DNA of 64,000 nucleotides, taken from assembly GCA_020638695.1 (NCBI GenBank), contig JACKIB010000002.1:124001-188000 (forward strand). The letters run 5' to 3'. Below are positions 8,359 to 17,419 of the stretch, piece after piece. Origin of the DNA: Planctomycetota bacterium. Lineage in GTDB: Bacteria > Planctomycetota > UBA1135 > UBA2386. Under the pieces are notes generated by a model. The model saw only the letters and a program-made list of their open reading frames with translations. It had not been told where the DNA came from and ran no database searches. The position numbers were made by a program, and so were the translations under genes. The stretch's first letter is position 1. Every line of letters begins with the position of its first letter.

Positions 8359-11051
8359 GCCGATGCGCTCGCTGCGGTGCCGAACTCGGCCCGACACAGG
8401 CGAGCTGCCCGGTGTGCGCCGCGGGATCAGGCGGGGATCTGAGCGCGACAGTGGCGCAGACCCCGCCGCGATCCGGTCGCTCGATCGCGTCGAGCAACGG
8501 CGCACCGGTCCGGGTCGGCTCGACCCTCAACGGTCGCTACCGAATCCTCGAGCAGTTGGGCTCGGGCAACATGGGCTCGGTGTTCCGCGCCACCGACTTG
8601 AGCCTCGACGAAACGGTGGCACTGAAGTTCATCGCTCCGACCTGCATCGGCCCGGAGTGCAGCATCCTGCTGACCAACGAGGTGAAGCTGGCGCGCAAGA
8701 TCTCGCACCCCAACATCTGCCGGATCCACGACATCGGCGAATTCGACGGGCACCCGTTCATCTCGATGCAGTACGTCGCCGGCGAGGACTTGCGCGGCTT
8801 GCTGCGCCGGATCGGCTACGTGCCCGCGGAGAAGGCCCACGACATCGCGCGGCAACTCTGCGCTGGACTCCACGCCGCACACGAACGCGGGGTGCTGCAC
8901 CGCGACCTCAAGCCGGCCAACATCCTGCTCGACCGGGACGGCGGGGTCGTGATCGCCGACTTCGGCATCGCCGCTGCGGTCGGCACGCTCGGTGCCGCGC
9001 GTGGCACGCCGGCCTACATGGCCCCGGAACTGTTCACCGGCGCCCCGGCTACCGTACAGAGCGACCTGTACTCGCTCGGGCTGGTGCTCTACGAAATCTA
9101 CACCGGTAAACAACTGTTCGACGCCGGGTCGATGACCGAGCTGCTGCAGCAACACCGCGACCCCCCGCGCACGCAGCACGACCGATTGCGCGGCATCGAC
9201 CCGCGGATCGACGAACTGCTGACCCGGTTGCTCGACCGCGATCCGAATCGCCGACCGCGTTCGGCGATCGTCGCGATGACGCTGCTGCCCGGCGGTGATC
9301 CGCTCTCCACCGCCGCCACGCTCGGCGAGACCCCATCCCCGGAGTTGGTCGCCGACGCGGGAGGCACACCGACACTCGGTCGCGCCACCGGACTCGCCTT
9401 GGTCTTGCTGATCGCGATCGGCTGGCTGCTGGTCGGGTGGCTGGGCAAGGATGTCAAGTTGCTGGGCCGCGCCCGACTACCGCGGTCGGGCGAAGTGCTC
9501 GCACAGCAGGCGCAGGACCTGGTCGATCGATTCTTCCGACCCTCCGCGGCGCAGCTGGACCGCCACGCCGCGACGTGGCGCTTCGAGTGCGACACGAGTC
9601 TGCTCGATGCGACCAAGAGAATGGACGGCGACCGGGACCGCTGGGAGCGCCGACTCTCCGCGCAGCGACCCTCGGTCCTGCACTTCGTCTACCGGTGGAA
9701 TCCGACAGCGACCACCGCGCGCAACATCAAGGGCCGCAGTACCTGGGACGACCCACCGTTCACGACTCCCGGAATGTGCCGCCTGCGCCTGGACCCCGAG
9801 GGGAGGCTCGTGGAGCTGGAAGCGATTCCCGCCGCAGCGGGTTCGTTCGACGCGCCCCCGCCGACTGCCCCGACCGGCGTCTGGAGCGGATTGCTGGCCG
9901 CCGCGGGGCTCGACGCGAGCCGGTTGCAGGCCGTCGAGCCGCACTTCGTGCACCGCATGCCCCACACCCAAGCACGCGCCTGGGAGGGCACGGATCCGAC
10001 GACGGGCGTGCGGATTCGTGCCGAAGCCGCGGCCCAGGGCATCCACCCAGTGTCCCTCCTGGTCCGCGCGTACACCGATCCGACCGCCTCCGACCTCACG
10101 CTGGCTCGCGCCCCGACCCCGCCGCGCCGATACGGCTGGCGCCTCGCCGCGCTGGTCACCTTGATCGGCATCGCGCTCTTGATGGCGCGGGCCGCCCTGA
10201 TGCACCACCGCAGCGATCGGCGCGGCGCGACGCGCTTCGGCGCGACAGTGTTCGGTCTGGTGGTCACCTTCACTCTGCTGAACGGCGACCACGGCGGTCA
10301 GCTGGCCGGACTCGCCGACCTGGTGCTGCTGGGCATGGCACACGGCGCGGCGATCGGCGCGATGTCTGCCGTGTTCTACCTGGCGTTGGAGCCACATATC
10401 CGGCGCGTCTGGCCGCAGACCATCATCTCGTGGTCGCGCCTGATGCGCGGCCGCTTCACCGATGCCCTGCTCGCCTCGGACGTGTTGATCGGAGTCGCGA
10501 TCGGCGTCGGCACCGCACTGCTGCACATCGAACTCCACCAGCTCGGCAGTTGGCTCACCGGCGCCGGAAGTCCTCCCCTGATCCCCTCCGAGCGCGGCCT
10601 CGACGCGTTGCTCGGTCCGATCCACTCGGTCGGCGCGATGCTGGAGACCCTGGTCGACCTCGGCCGGCAGAGCATGCTGTGCGTCCTTGCACTGGTGATC
10701 TTCCGGTTGGTGCTGCGCAGTCGCACCATGGCGGCAGTGGCGATGGTAGCCGCGTTCACCCTGGCGTGGTCCCCCGAGCCGCTCGGCGGCACTTCATGGA
10801 TGGTCGCCTCGCTGGCGAGAACCGCGCTGGTGCTGGGGACCTTCGCCGTCGCGTTGGTGCGCTTCGGGTTCGTGGCGATGATCGTCGCGGTGACGGTACA
10901 CGGCACGATGATCGATCTGCCGCTGACCCTCGATCTCGACGTCTGGTACGCCGGCAGCACCCTGCTGTCGCTCGGACTGGTCGGTGGCGCGACCGTGTTC
11001 GGCTACCTCGTCGGCACGCGCGGCAGCACCGGTCACCGACAGCCAGGGTGA
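8355..11051 (+). CDS. Ser/Thr protein kinase with zinc ribbon and multi-pass membrane C-terminus
   Basis: 898 aa, starting at the ATG that overlaps the transglutaminase stop. Residues 4-21 form a zinc ribbon (CARC...CPVC). A complete Hanks kinase domain spans about 60-310: GSGNMGSV loop, Lys91 in VALKF, HRDLKPAN with Asp184, DFG at 202-204, and GTPAYMAPE. A transmembrane helix at about 345-364 is followed by about 220 presumably extracytoplasmic residues, then from about 592 a block of seven or eight hydrophobic helices. All catalytic residues are present. Placement as the last gene of a MoxR/DUF58/TgpA operon suggests it signals to or from that complex (inference). Confidence 0.88.
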   Translation: MSRCARCGAELGPTQASCPVCAAGSGGDLSATVAQTPPRSGRSIASSNGAPVRVGSTLNGRYRILEQLGSGNMGSVFRATDLSLDETVALKFIAPTCIGPECSILLTNEVKLARKISHPNICRIHDIGEFDGHPFISMQYVAGEDLRGLLRRIGYVPAEKAHDIARQLCAGLHAAHERGVLHRDLKPANILLDRDGGVVIADFGIAAAVGTLGAARGTPAYMAPELFTGAPATVQSDLYSLGLVLYEIYTGKQLFDAGSMTELLQQHRDPPRTQHDRLRGIDPRIDELLTRLLDRDPNRRPRSAIVAMTLLPGGDPLSTAATLGETPSPELVADAGGTPTLGRATGLALVLLIAIGWLLVGWLGKDVKLLGRARLPRSGEVLAQQAQDLVDRFFRPSAAQLDRHAATWRFECDTSLLDATKRMDGDRDRWERRLSAQRPSVLHFVYRWNPTATTARNIKGRSTWDDPPFTTPGMCRLRLDPEGRLVELEAIPAAAGSFDAPPPTAPTGVWSGLLAAAGLDASRLQAVEPHFVHRMPHTQARAWEGTDPTTGVRIRAEAAAQGIHPVSLLVRAYTDPTASDLTLARAPTPPRRYGWRLAALVTLIGIALLMARAALMHHRSDRRGATRFGATVFGLVVTFTLLNGDHGGQLAGLADLVLLGMAHGAAIGAMSAVFYLALEPHIRRVWPQTIISWSRLMRGRFTDALLASDVLIGVAIGVGTALLHIELHQLGSWLTGAGSPPLIPSERGLDALLGPIHSVGAMLETLVDLGRQSMLCVLALVIFRLVLRSRTMAAVAMVAAFTLAWSPEPLGGTSWMVASLARTALVLGTFAVALVRFGFVAMIVAVTVHGTMIDLPLTLDLDVWYAGSTLLSLGLVGGATVFGYLVGTRGSTGHRQPG

Positions 11052-11148
11052 ACGCCTACCCGGTGCGTACCGACTCGGCGGGCACAGCGAAGGGAATGCG
11101 GCCGCCCCGCTCACCTTCGGGAATCGCGGCAACCAACGCGCGGACGTG

Positions 11149-13398
11149 CTAGCGACGTTCCCCACCCGGTCGCGCCGCGTCCAACTCGGTGCGCGCCTCG
11201 CGTAGCGCCTCGATCGCGTGCGCTTCGCCCGGATGTCGCACCAGAACCGACTCGAAGTCCTCCAGCGCCTCGCGCCAACTACCTCGTTCGCGGTGCAGGT
11301 GGCGCAGCGACCTGAAGTACATGTCTTGCTGCGGCTCGATCAGGATCGCCGCGAGGAAGTCGCGGCGTGCTTCCTGATGCGCACCGCGCTTGCGGTGCAG
11401 CATTCCGCGCAGCCACCGGATCGGTGCGAAGTCCGCCTGTGCGGCGATGCCCTGGTCGTACCACCGCATCGCCGCGGCAGTGTCACCCCGCGTCAGCGCT
11501 TCCTGGGCCAGCCCGCAGTACGGCGCCGCCTGCCGGGTGTGCTCCACCAGCCACCGCAACGCCGCGAGCGCCCGCGGGCGATCGACCGGCAGGTAGAACT
11601 GGGCGATCGCGTCGAACGTCGCCGGAGCCTCCGGCCAGTGGAACTCGAGATCCGCCGCGGCTGCATCCATCAACTCCCGATCGCGCAACCGCGCCGCCGC
11701 CATCAACACGGAGTGGTGATGCTGGAAGCGCGGCCGAGCCGACCGCGTGATCGCGCGTTGGAACAGGGCGACCGCCGCGCGCAGCGCCGGCGCTTCGAGC
11801 TTCGCCATGAAGCCCTTGGCCTGCCGCATCCCGAGCCAGTAGAGCCGGAATGCCGTCTCCCGCGCACCGGCAGCCCGCTCTTCCAGTTCGGCCTCGTCGG
11901 CTCGACCGGCCGCGCGCAGGTAATAGGCCCGCAACCAACGCAGCTCGGGGTTCGCGCCGGAACTGCCGCGCAGTGCGTCGTCGACCACCGCGAGCGCGCG
12001 CGGCGGATCGGCGCTGACTGCGAACGCGCGGCCGGCGATCGCCTCGACGCAACCCGGTTCGATCGAAAGCGCCGCGTCGAGCGATGGACCGGCCGTGCGC
12101 GGGTCGGCGGAGTACAGCTGCTGGTAGGCGTTCGACAGCAGGCGTTCCAGCTCTCGCGAGCGCCGCGACTGCCGCCCGGCCTGGATGTCAGTGAGGCTGT
12201 CCTGCAGCTGTCGCCGCGCTTCCTCGGAACTGCGCAACAACACCAAGCTCGCCGCGAGCCCCGAACAGAGCGCCACGAACAGCAGTCCCGACAGCGCCGC
12301 GACCGCGCGGTTGCGCCGACACCAGCGCCACGCGCGGACGGCACGACTGGTCGGCGAGGCTTCGATCGGCCGGTACTCGCCCACCCGCCGCAGATCCTCG
12401 GCGAAGTCCTCGGCGGTGCGGTAGCGGCGATCGCGTTCGCGAGCCATCGCGGTCTCCACGACCACACAGAGGTCGCGTGGCAGCGTTCGGTTGAGCTTCT
12501 TGACCGACACCGGCTCCGAGTCGAGCAATTGGGAGAACAAGGACTCGCGCGTCGCACCTTCGTAGGGCCGGTGCAAGGTCAACGCCTCGTAGAGCGTCGC
12601 GCCCAGTGCGTACACGTCGGCACGACGGTCGAGCGACGCGTCGCCGCGTAGCTGCTCCGGCGCCATGTAGAGCGGCGTGCCGAACAACTCCCCGGTGCGA
12701 GTGAGCGCCGCCGAGTCGCCGTCGCGGTCGTCACGCGCCAGCCCGAAGTCCAGGATCACCGGCACGTCGGCCTCGCCGACCATGATGTTCCCGGGCTTGA
12801 GGTCGCGGTGCAGGATGCCCGCCTGGTGCGCCGCGTGCACCGCACGGGCCGCCCGTTCGATCATCCGCACCACACCGAACAACGCCTCGGTGCTGCCGAG
12901 ATGGGCGTCCGGATCCGCGCGAAGCTGCCGCAACCGTTCGGCCAGGGACACCCCGGCGACGTAGCGCATCGCGATGTAGGTCAAGCCATCGCACTGTCCG
13001 GTGTCGAACACCGTGCAGATTCCGGGGTGGTCCAGCCGCGCGGCGATCTCGGCTTCGCGGCGGAATCGTGCCAAGTACGGTTGCGCCATCGGCCCGTGCA
13101 CGTGCAGCACCTTGAGCGCGACCTGCCGCCCCAGCCGCTCGTCGCGTGCCAGGTAGACGCGACCCTGCCCCCCGCTGCCCAGCTCGCGTTCCACTAGGTA
13201 GTGGGCGATCCGCTGGGGAGGACGGTCGGCCACGTCGCCGGTCAGCCGGCGCCATTCCTCCGCGACCAGCGCCTCGCGGCCGGGGTACAGCGCCTGGTAG
13301 TCCGCCAGTCCGAGCTGCCGCCCGGCCGCCAGGTCTGCTTGGTGTCGAGCGAGGAACTCGAGGGCGAACAGCGCCTCCTCCGGTGTCGACTGCGTCAT
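11149..13398 (-). CDS. Ser/Thr protein kinase with TM helix and TPR-like tail
   Basis: 749 aa. I chose the ATG at 13398 (MTQSTPEEALF), preceded by GGAAACAG; a longer frame to 13500 would run into repeat DNA. After an N-terminal helical segment the kinase domain spans about 67-340: GSGGQGRV, Lys96 in VALKV, HRDLKPGN with Asp199, DFG at 217-219 and GTPLYMAPE. A transmembrane helix lies at 366-388, followed by about 360 residues of TPR-like helical repeats. This kinase-TM-TPR layout is common in planctomycetes. It is divergent from an ECF sigma gene 164 bp away, a pairing known in that phylum, which suggests a kinase-controlled sigma switch. Confidence 0.9.
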   Translation of the reverse strand: MTQSTPEEALFALEFLARHQADLAAGRQLGLADYQALYPGREALVAEEWRRLTGDVADRPPQRIAHYLVERELGSGGQGRVYLARDERLGRQVALKVLHVHGPMAQPYLARFRREAEIAARLDHPGICTVFDTGQCDGLTYIAMRYVAGVSLAERLRQLRADPDAHLGSTEALFGVVRMIERAARAVHAAHQAGILHRDLKPGNIMVGEADVPVILDFGLARDDRDGDSAALTRTGELFGTPLYMAPEQLRGDASLDRRADVYALGATLYEALTLHRPYEGATRESLFSQLLDSEPVSVKKLNRTLPRDLCVVVETAMARERDRRYRTAEDFAEDLRRVGEYRPIEASPTSRAVRAWRWCRRNRAVAALSGLLFVALCSGLAASLVLLRSSEEARRQLQDSLTDIQAGRQSRRSRELERLLSNAYQQLYSADPRTAGPSLDAALSIEPGCVEAIAGRAFAVSADPPRALAVVDDALRGSSGANPELRWLRAYYLRAAGRADEAELEERAAGARETAFRLYWLGMRQAKGFMAKLEAPALRAAVALFQRAITRSARPRFQHHHSVLMAAARLRDRELMDAAAADLEFHWPEAPATFDAIAQFYLPVDRPRALAALRWLVEHTRQAAPYCGLAQEALTRGDTAAAMRWYDQGIAAQADFAPIRWLRGMLHRKRGAHQEARRDFLAAILIEPQQDMYFRSLRHLHRERGSWREALEDFESVLVRHPGEAHAIEALREARTELDAARPGGERR

Positions 13399-13461
13399 GC
13401 TGTTTCCATGATCGGGCCGATGGCGAGGCGTCGCCGGATCCGCCGATGCGCGCGGAACCTG

Positions 13462-13512
13462 GCCCGGAACATTCATGGCGGAGCTGCCGCCATCGCGCAA
13501 GGTCGCAGCCGG
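13462..13512 (+). repeat. Repeat B, partial diverged copy
   Basis: GCCCGGAACATTCATGGCGG and CATCGCGCAAGGTCGC match the left half of repeat B (29998-30050) with several substitutions. It lies in the 164-bp gap between the divergent kinase and sigma genes, where their promoters must be. Confidence 0.6.
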
Positions 13513-13562
13513 GAACGCACCCGCCTTGCCGAGGACCCCGTTGCGGGTCAGACTGCGGAGAG

Positions 13563-14147
13563 ATGGAGCCGACCGACACGACCTACCTGGTTCGCGGGGC
13601 GAAGTCGGGAGACGCCGACAGCCTGGCCGGCCTGGTCGCGCGATTCACCCCACTGCTGGAGATGCAAGCGCGGCATCGGCTCGCCGCGGTGGCGCCCGAC
13701 GTCGACCCCGCCGACTGCGTGCAGGAGACCTGGCTGCGCGCCCTGCCGCGGCTTCCCGAGCTGGGCGAACGCGACGGCCGCGGCACGCCGGTGTTGCTCA
13801 AGTTCCTCGCCACCACGTTGCTGCACTGCGTGCAGGAAGTGCTGCGCAGCCGCATCCGCCAGCACCGGGAGCGCGACAGCTCCGACGCTATCGAACTACC
13901 GGCCGCAACCCGCGGCGTGGTCAGCCGCGTCCTGCAGGCGGAGCGCCACGGACAACTGTGGTCGGTGCTCGCGGACCTCGACCCGGCCGAACGCGAGCTG
14001 CTGATCCTTCGCGGCATCGAGCAGCACGACAACAAGGCGATCGCCCAGCGCCTCGGCGAGAGCGAGAACGCGGTGTCGTTGCGCTACAACCGGCTGCTGC
14101 GACGGTTACGCGATCGGATCCGCGGCACGATCCTGGACGAGATCTGA
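13563..14147 (+). CDS. ECF-type RNA polymerase sigma factor
   Basis: 194 aa from the ATG at 13563, preceded by GCGGAGAG. Region 2 is recognisable in VDPADCVQETWLRAL (about residues 49-63). Region 4 is LDPAERELLILRGIEQ followed by a helix-turn-helix, NKAIAQRLGESENAVSLRYN, and a basic recognition end RLLRRLRDRI. Size and two-domain structure fit ECF sigma factors. No anti-sigma factor is adjacent; the neighbouring divergent kinase is the likely partner, as in planctomycete kinase-linked ECF groups. The target regulon is unknown. Confidence 0.88.
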   Translation: MEPTDTTYLVRGAKSGDADSLAGLVARFTPLLEMQARHRLAAVAPDVDPADCVQETWLRALPRLPELGERDGRGTPVLLKFLATTLLHCVQEVLRSRIRQHRERDSSDAIELPAATRGVVSRVLQAERHGQLWSVLADLDPAERELLILRGIEQHDNKAIAQRLGESENAVSLRYNRLLRRLRDRIRGTILDEI

Positions 14148-14240
14148 CCTGGCGCGACAGGTCGCGGAGGGAAATCGAGGAATCCGTGACGCCCGACCCA
14201 CCACGCGATCACTGCTTGCTCGGAACGCCTGGCAACCCCC

Positions 14241-14789
14241 ATGAAGAAGAGACGCAAGATGGTTCTGTGGATCCTGCTCGCTACCCCGGTCGTCCTGATC
14301 CTGTTGGCTGCAGTCGTCGGCACGTTCCTGCCCGAGACCTACGCCGCCAAGGGTCGGATCACCTGTACGCTGGCCCCGGGTGAGGTGTGGGCGCGGCTGC
14401 ACGACCCCAAACGCTTCCCGATGAGCGGACGGATGTGCCGCGGGGTCGAGGTGCTGCCGACCGAGAACGGGCGGGCGGTCTGGACCGAAGACATCGGCTC
14501 CTCTCAGTTGCGGATCCACCACAGCGAAGCGGATCAACCGAAGCGGCTGCTGCGGCTGGTCGAGGACACCAAAGTGCCATTCACCGCGCGTGCCGAGTTC
14601 ACCATCGAGCCCCGTGACACCGGCAGTGTGCTGACCTGCACCAACACAGCGACGGTGCGCTCGGGCACCTGGCACGTGCCGTTCTTCCGCGTCATGATCG
14701 GTCTGTTCGGCGGCGCGAAGTCCGGCTGCAAGGACTACCTGACGCGCCTCGCCGGCGAGACGGGCCGCGACTTCGCCTGGGTCGAATAG
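14241..14789 (+). CDS. Membrane-anchored SRPBCC family protein
   Basis: 182 aa. Residues 7-28 form a single N-terminal helix (MVLWILLATPVVLILLAAVV), followed by a polyketide-cyclase/START-like SRPBCC domain: the opening segment ITCTLAPGEVWARLHDPKRFP with Trp after the first strand, the middle RAEFTIEPRDTGSVLTCT strands and the long C-terminal helix GCKDYLTRLAGE. SRPBCC domains bind hydrophobic ligands; the ligand here is unknown. It follows the ECF sigma gene by 93 bp and could be co-transcribed with it. Confidence 0.75.
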   Translation: MKKRRKMVLWILLATPVVLILLAAVVGTFLPETYAAKGRITCTLAPGEVWARLHDPKRFPMSGRMCRGVEVLPTENGRAVWTEDIGSSQLRIHHSEADQPKRLLRLVEDTKVPFTARAEFTIEPRDTGSVLTCTNTATVRSGTWHVPFFRVMIGLFGGAKSGCKDYLTRLAGETGRDFAWVE

Positions 14790-14828
14790 CCGCGCCGCGA
14801 GGCAATCGAGTCGGGCCGCGCGGCTGCT

Positions 14829-15737
14829 ATGGTGGCGCACATGCACACCACATGGCAGGGCATGTTCCCGGCGCTGACCACCCAGTTTCGCGGCGACCAC
14901 TCGGTGGACGTCGAAGCGACCTGCGCGCACCTGGAGAAGCTGATCGATGCGGGGATCGACGGCGTCGTGATGATGGGCACCGTCGGCGAGAACTGCTCGC
15001 TGGAACCGGAGGAGAAGCGCACGCTGTTGCGCGCGGCGGTCACCGCGGCGGCGCGGCGGATCCCGGTACTCAGCGGCGTCGCCGAGTTCACCACCGCAGC
15101 GGCGTGCCGGTTCGCGCGGGACGCCCGGGAACTCGGAGCCGACGGCTTGATGGTGCTGCCGGCGATGGTCTATTCGGCCGATCCGCGCGAAGCGATGGCC
15201 CACTTCCGCAGCGTCGCGGCAGCCAGCGACCTGCCGATCCTGTGCTACAACAACCCGGTGTCGTACGGCGTCGACCTGCTGCCGCAGGCGTTCGCCGAAC
15301 TCGCCGACGTCGAGACGCTGGTGGCGATCAAGGAGTCGTCCGACGACGTGCGGCGGCTCACCGATCTGGTCAATACGGTCGGCGACCGCTACGTGCTGTT
15401 CGGCGGCGTCGACGACCTGGCGCTGGAGAGCATGCTGCTGGGGGCAACCGGGCTGGTGTCCGGCCTGGTGAACGCGTTCCCCGTGGAGTCGATTCGCATG
15501 ATGCAGCTCGCCCAGGCCGGTGAGTGGGAAGCAGCCCGCGCGATCTACCGCTGGTTCACCCCGCTTCTGCACCTCGACACCCACCCGAAGCTGGTGCAGT
15601 ACATCAAGCTGGTGATGCAGGAATGCGGCATGGGGAGCGAAGTCGTGCGACCACCCAGGCTCGAGCTGGTCGGGGCGGAGCGGGAGCAGATCGTGCGGCT
15701 CACGCGAGACGCGCTGGCAACCCGTCCGCGCGACTGA
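14829..15737 (+). CDS. DapA/NAL-family lyase, probably 1-pyrroline-4-hydroxy-2-carboxylate deaminase type
   Basis: 302 aa TIM barrel of the dihydrodipicolinate synthase family. The Schiff-base lysine is Lys168 in VAIKESS and the conserved tyrosine is Tyr140 in LCYNNPVSYGVDL. The GTVGE loop at 51-55 replaces GTTGE of true DapA. The YNNP motif, the TGVDD-like FGGVDDLALES and the C-terminal TPLLHLDTHPKLVQYIKL are, from memory of the family, closer to enzymes of hydroxyproline breakdown than to lysine biosynthesis; keto-deoxy-sugar aldolases remain possible. An alternative start is the ATG at 14841. It stands 39 bp after the SRPBCC gene. Confidence 0.8.
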   Translation: MVAHMHTTWQGMFPALTTQFRGDHSVDVEATCAHLEKLIDAGIDGVVMMGTVGENCSLEPEEKRTLLRAAVTAAARRIPVLSGVAEFTTAAACRFARDARELGADGLMVLPAMVYSADPREAMAHFRSVAAASDLPILCYNNPVSYGVDLLPQAFAELADVETLVAIKESSDDVRRLTDLVNTVGDRYVLFGGVDDLALESMLLGATGLVSGLVNAFPVESIRMMQLAQAGEWEAARAIYRWFTPLLHLDTHPKLVQYIKLVMQECGMGSEVVRPPRLELVGAEREQIVRLTRDALATRPRD

Positions 15738-15830
15738 CGCCGGTCCCTGGAGCGCACTCCGGGAAGCACTGGGAGCGGTGGTGCGCAACCGTCGGCCACC
15801 GGGTCGCGCAGACTCGTCGGCCGCGCTGGC

Positions 15831-17210
15831 TCACCGGTCCTTTCGCTTGCGCTTGCTCCTTCGCGCATCGTCACCCGCACCACCTTGCTCGACGACCCGC
15901 ATGGTGCTCGGCGTCATCACTCGTTGGAACACCACTCCGTCGATCACGTCCGGCCAGCGGGCGACCATCGGCCGGTGGCCGAGCGGACGACTCGACAGCG
16001 CGCCGCGCAGCCAGTGTTCGCGCGGCAGCCCGCGGAAGTCGAGGAATGCCTGGTCGAGCCCAGCGCGCTGGCACAGGTCCTCGAGCGAGCCGGCGGGTGC
16101 CCGGCCGAGATCCCAGGGCTTTCCCCAGCTGATTCCCGCTCGCCCTTGGTAGGCGACGAAGCCCAATGCGTAGAGCTCCTTGCCCAGCGCTGCAAAGGCG
16201 TGCTGCCCCATCGACTTGACTCCGCGGTAGTCGAGGTCCTCGTCCTCGGTGTCGATCGACGGCAAGTTGCGCGCGATGTGCATGGTCGCCGCCCAGACGA
16301 TGATCTTGCGGCCCCTGTAGTGCTGATTGGCCAGCCAAACCAAGTTGTCGCCCATCTGCGCGTCCCGCGGGTTGATCTGCAGTGGGCCGCGCTCCGCACG
16401 CGGGGCGAGTGCGTAGGCCGCGAAGCCCGACAAGCTCGCGGCGAGCTGCCGCCAGAACTCCACCATCCGCGCATCGCGCGCACGCTGCACCTCGGGCTTC
16501 GCCAGGCCGACCCGCAGGGTGTCGAGTGCCTGGCGCAGCTCGGCGCGGGCCGCGGCCGAAACCGGCTCGAGTGGCGTCGCCAGGAGCTTCCCCAGTCCGA
16601 CGCGCAGCACCTTCCAGGTCGCGGCGTCGACTGCCGGTGGCTCGAGCTTGCGCGCGAACACCTCGAGTTCGCGCACCAGCGAAGTTCGTGCCGAGCCGGT
16701 GACTTGACAGTCGAAGCCGCACAGCTCCAAGGGCCGCTCGGTCGTGGCGCACCGGGCGAGGTACGATGCGAGCGGCGTCACCTGCGCACTCTGCGTCCAG
16801 ATGCCGAACACCCCGCGCGAGAGCGCCTGAACGGGCTCTTCGCCGGCGCGCAGCCCTTCCCAAGCCTTGCGGCAGCCGAACATCCCGCTCTCGAAGGCGA
16901 GCACGTCGAAGCCGAGTTCGCGGTGCAGAAAGCGGCACAGTCGCACCTTGGCGCGGAAACACGCGCCATCGCCATGGGTCTGCTCCCCGAGAGCCACCAC
17001 CCGAACACCCGCCAGCGCGCGGCGCAGGGGTGCGAGGTCCGCATCGCGAGGCCCGGGCTCGGAGTCCGTCGACAACGGATGCAACACGGCTGCGTTCTCG
17101 CGCAGCCACTGGACGCGCGCACCGTGGTCTTGACCGCGGGCTGCAGGACACAACACCAGCGGGACCAGCAAGCAGAGGATCAGGATCGCCGGGGAGAGCG
17201 TCTCGGTCAT
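15831..17210 (-). CDS. Secreted erythromycin esterase-like protein
   Basis: 459 aa with a clear signal sequence (about residues 6-26, ending CPAARGQ). The family signature is VVALGEQTHGDGACFRAKVR followed by FLHRELGFDVLAFES, where the GE and H residues correspond to the catalytic Glu/His of the EreA/PrgA-like fold; a later WAATMHIARN replaces the usual W-x-H-N-x-H, so one His is missing. The protein ends in a very basic tail (RRSKRKRKDR). Most family members are not proven macrolide esterases, so resistance should not be assumed. Divergent from the 17420 gene. Confidence 0.8.
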   Translation of the reverse strand: MTETLSPAILILCLLVPLVLCPAARGQDHGARVQWLRENAAVLHPLSTDSEPGPRDADLAPLRRALAGVRVVALGEQTHGDGACFRAKVRLCRFLHRELGFDVLAFESGMFGCRKAWEGLRAGEEPVQALSRGVFGIWTQSAQVTPLASYLARCATTERPLELCGFDCQVTGSARTSLVRELEVFARKLEPPAVDAATWKVLRVGLGKLLATPLEPVSAAARAELRQALDTLRVGLAKPEVQRARDARMVEFWRQLAASLSGFAAYALAPRAERGPLQINPRDAQMGDNLVWLANQHYRGRKIIVWAATMHIARNLPSIDTEDEDLDYRGVKSMGQHAFAALGKELYALGFVAYQGRAGISWGKPWDLGRAPAGSLEDLCQRAGLDQAFLDFRGLPREHWLRGALSSRPLGHRPMVARWPDVIDGVVFQRVMTPSTMRVVEQGGAGDDARRSKRKRKDR

Positions 17211-17419
17211 GGGTCGGGGTTCGTCGATTGCGTGTCATCCGCCCCGGCATGCTGCGCGGTGGAAGCACGACTCGGGGCAGCCGGAAGTGGCGGAGCCACG
17301 TGCGGTGCAAACCCATCGCTATTGCCGGGACGCTGCGCCGGGGAGCCGCGATGGAGAGACTTGCTTCGCCAGGCGATCGGGGCAAAATGGCCCCGGGACT
17401 GTAATCGGTTGGGATTCTC

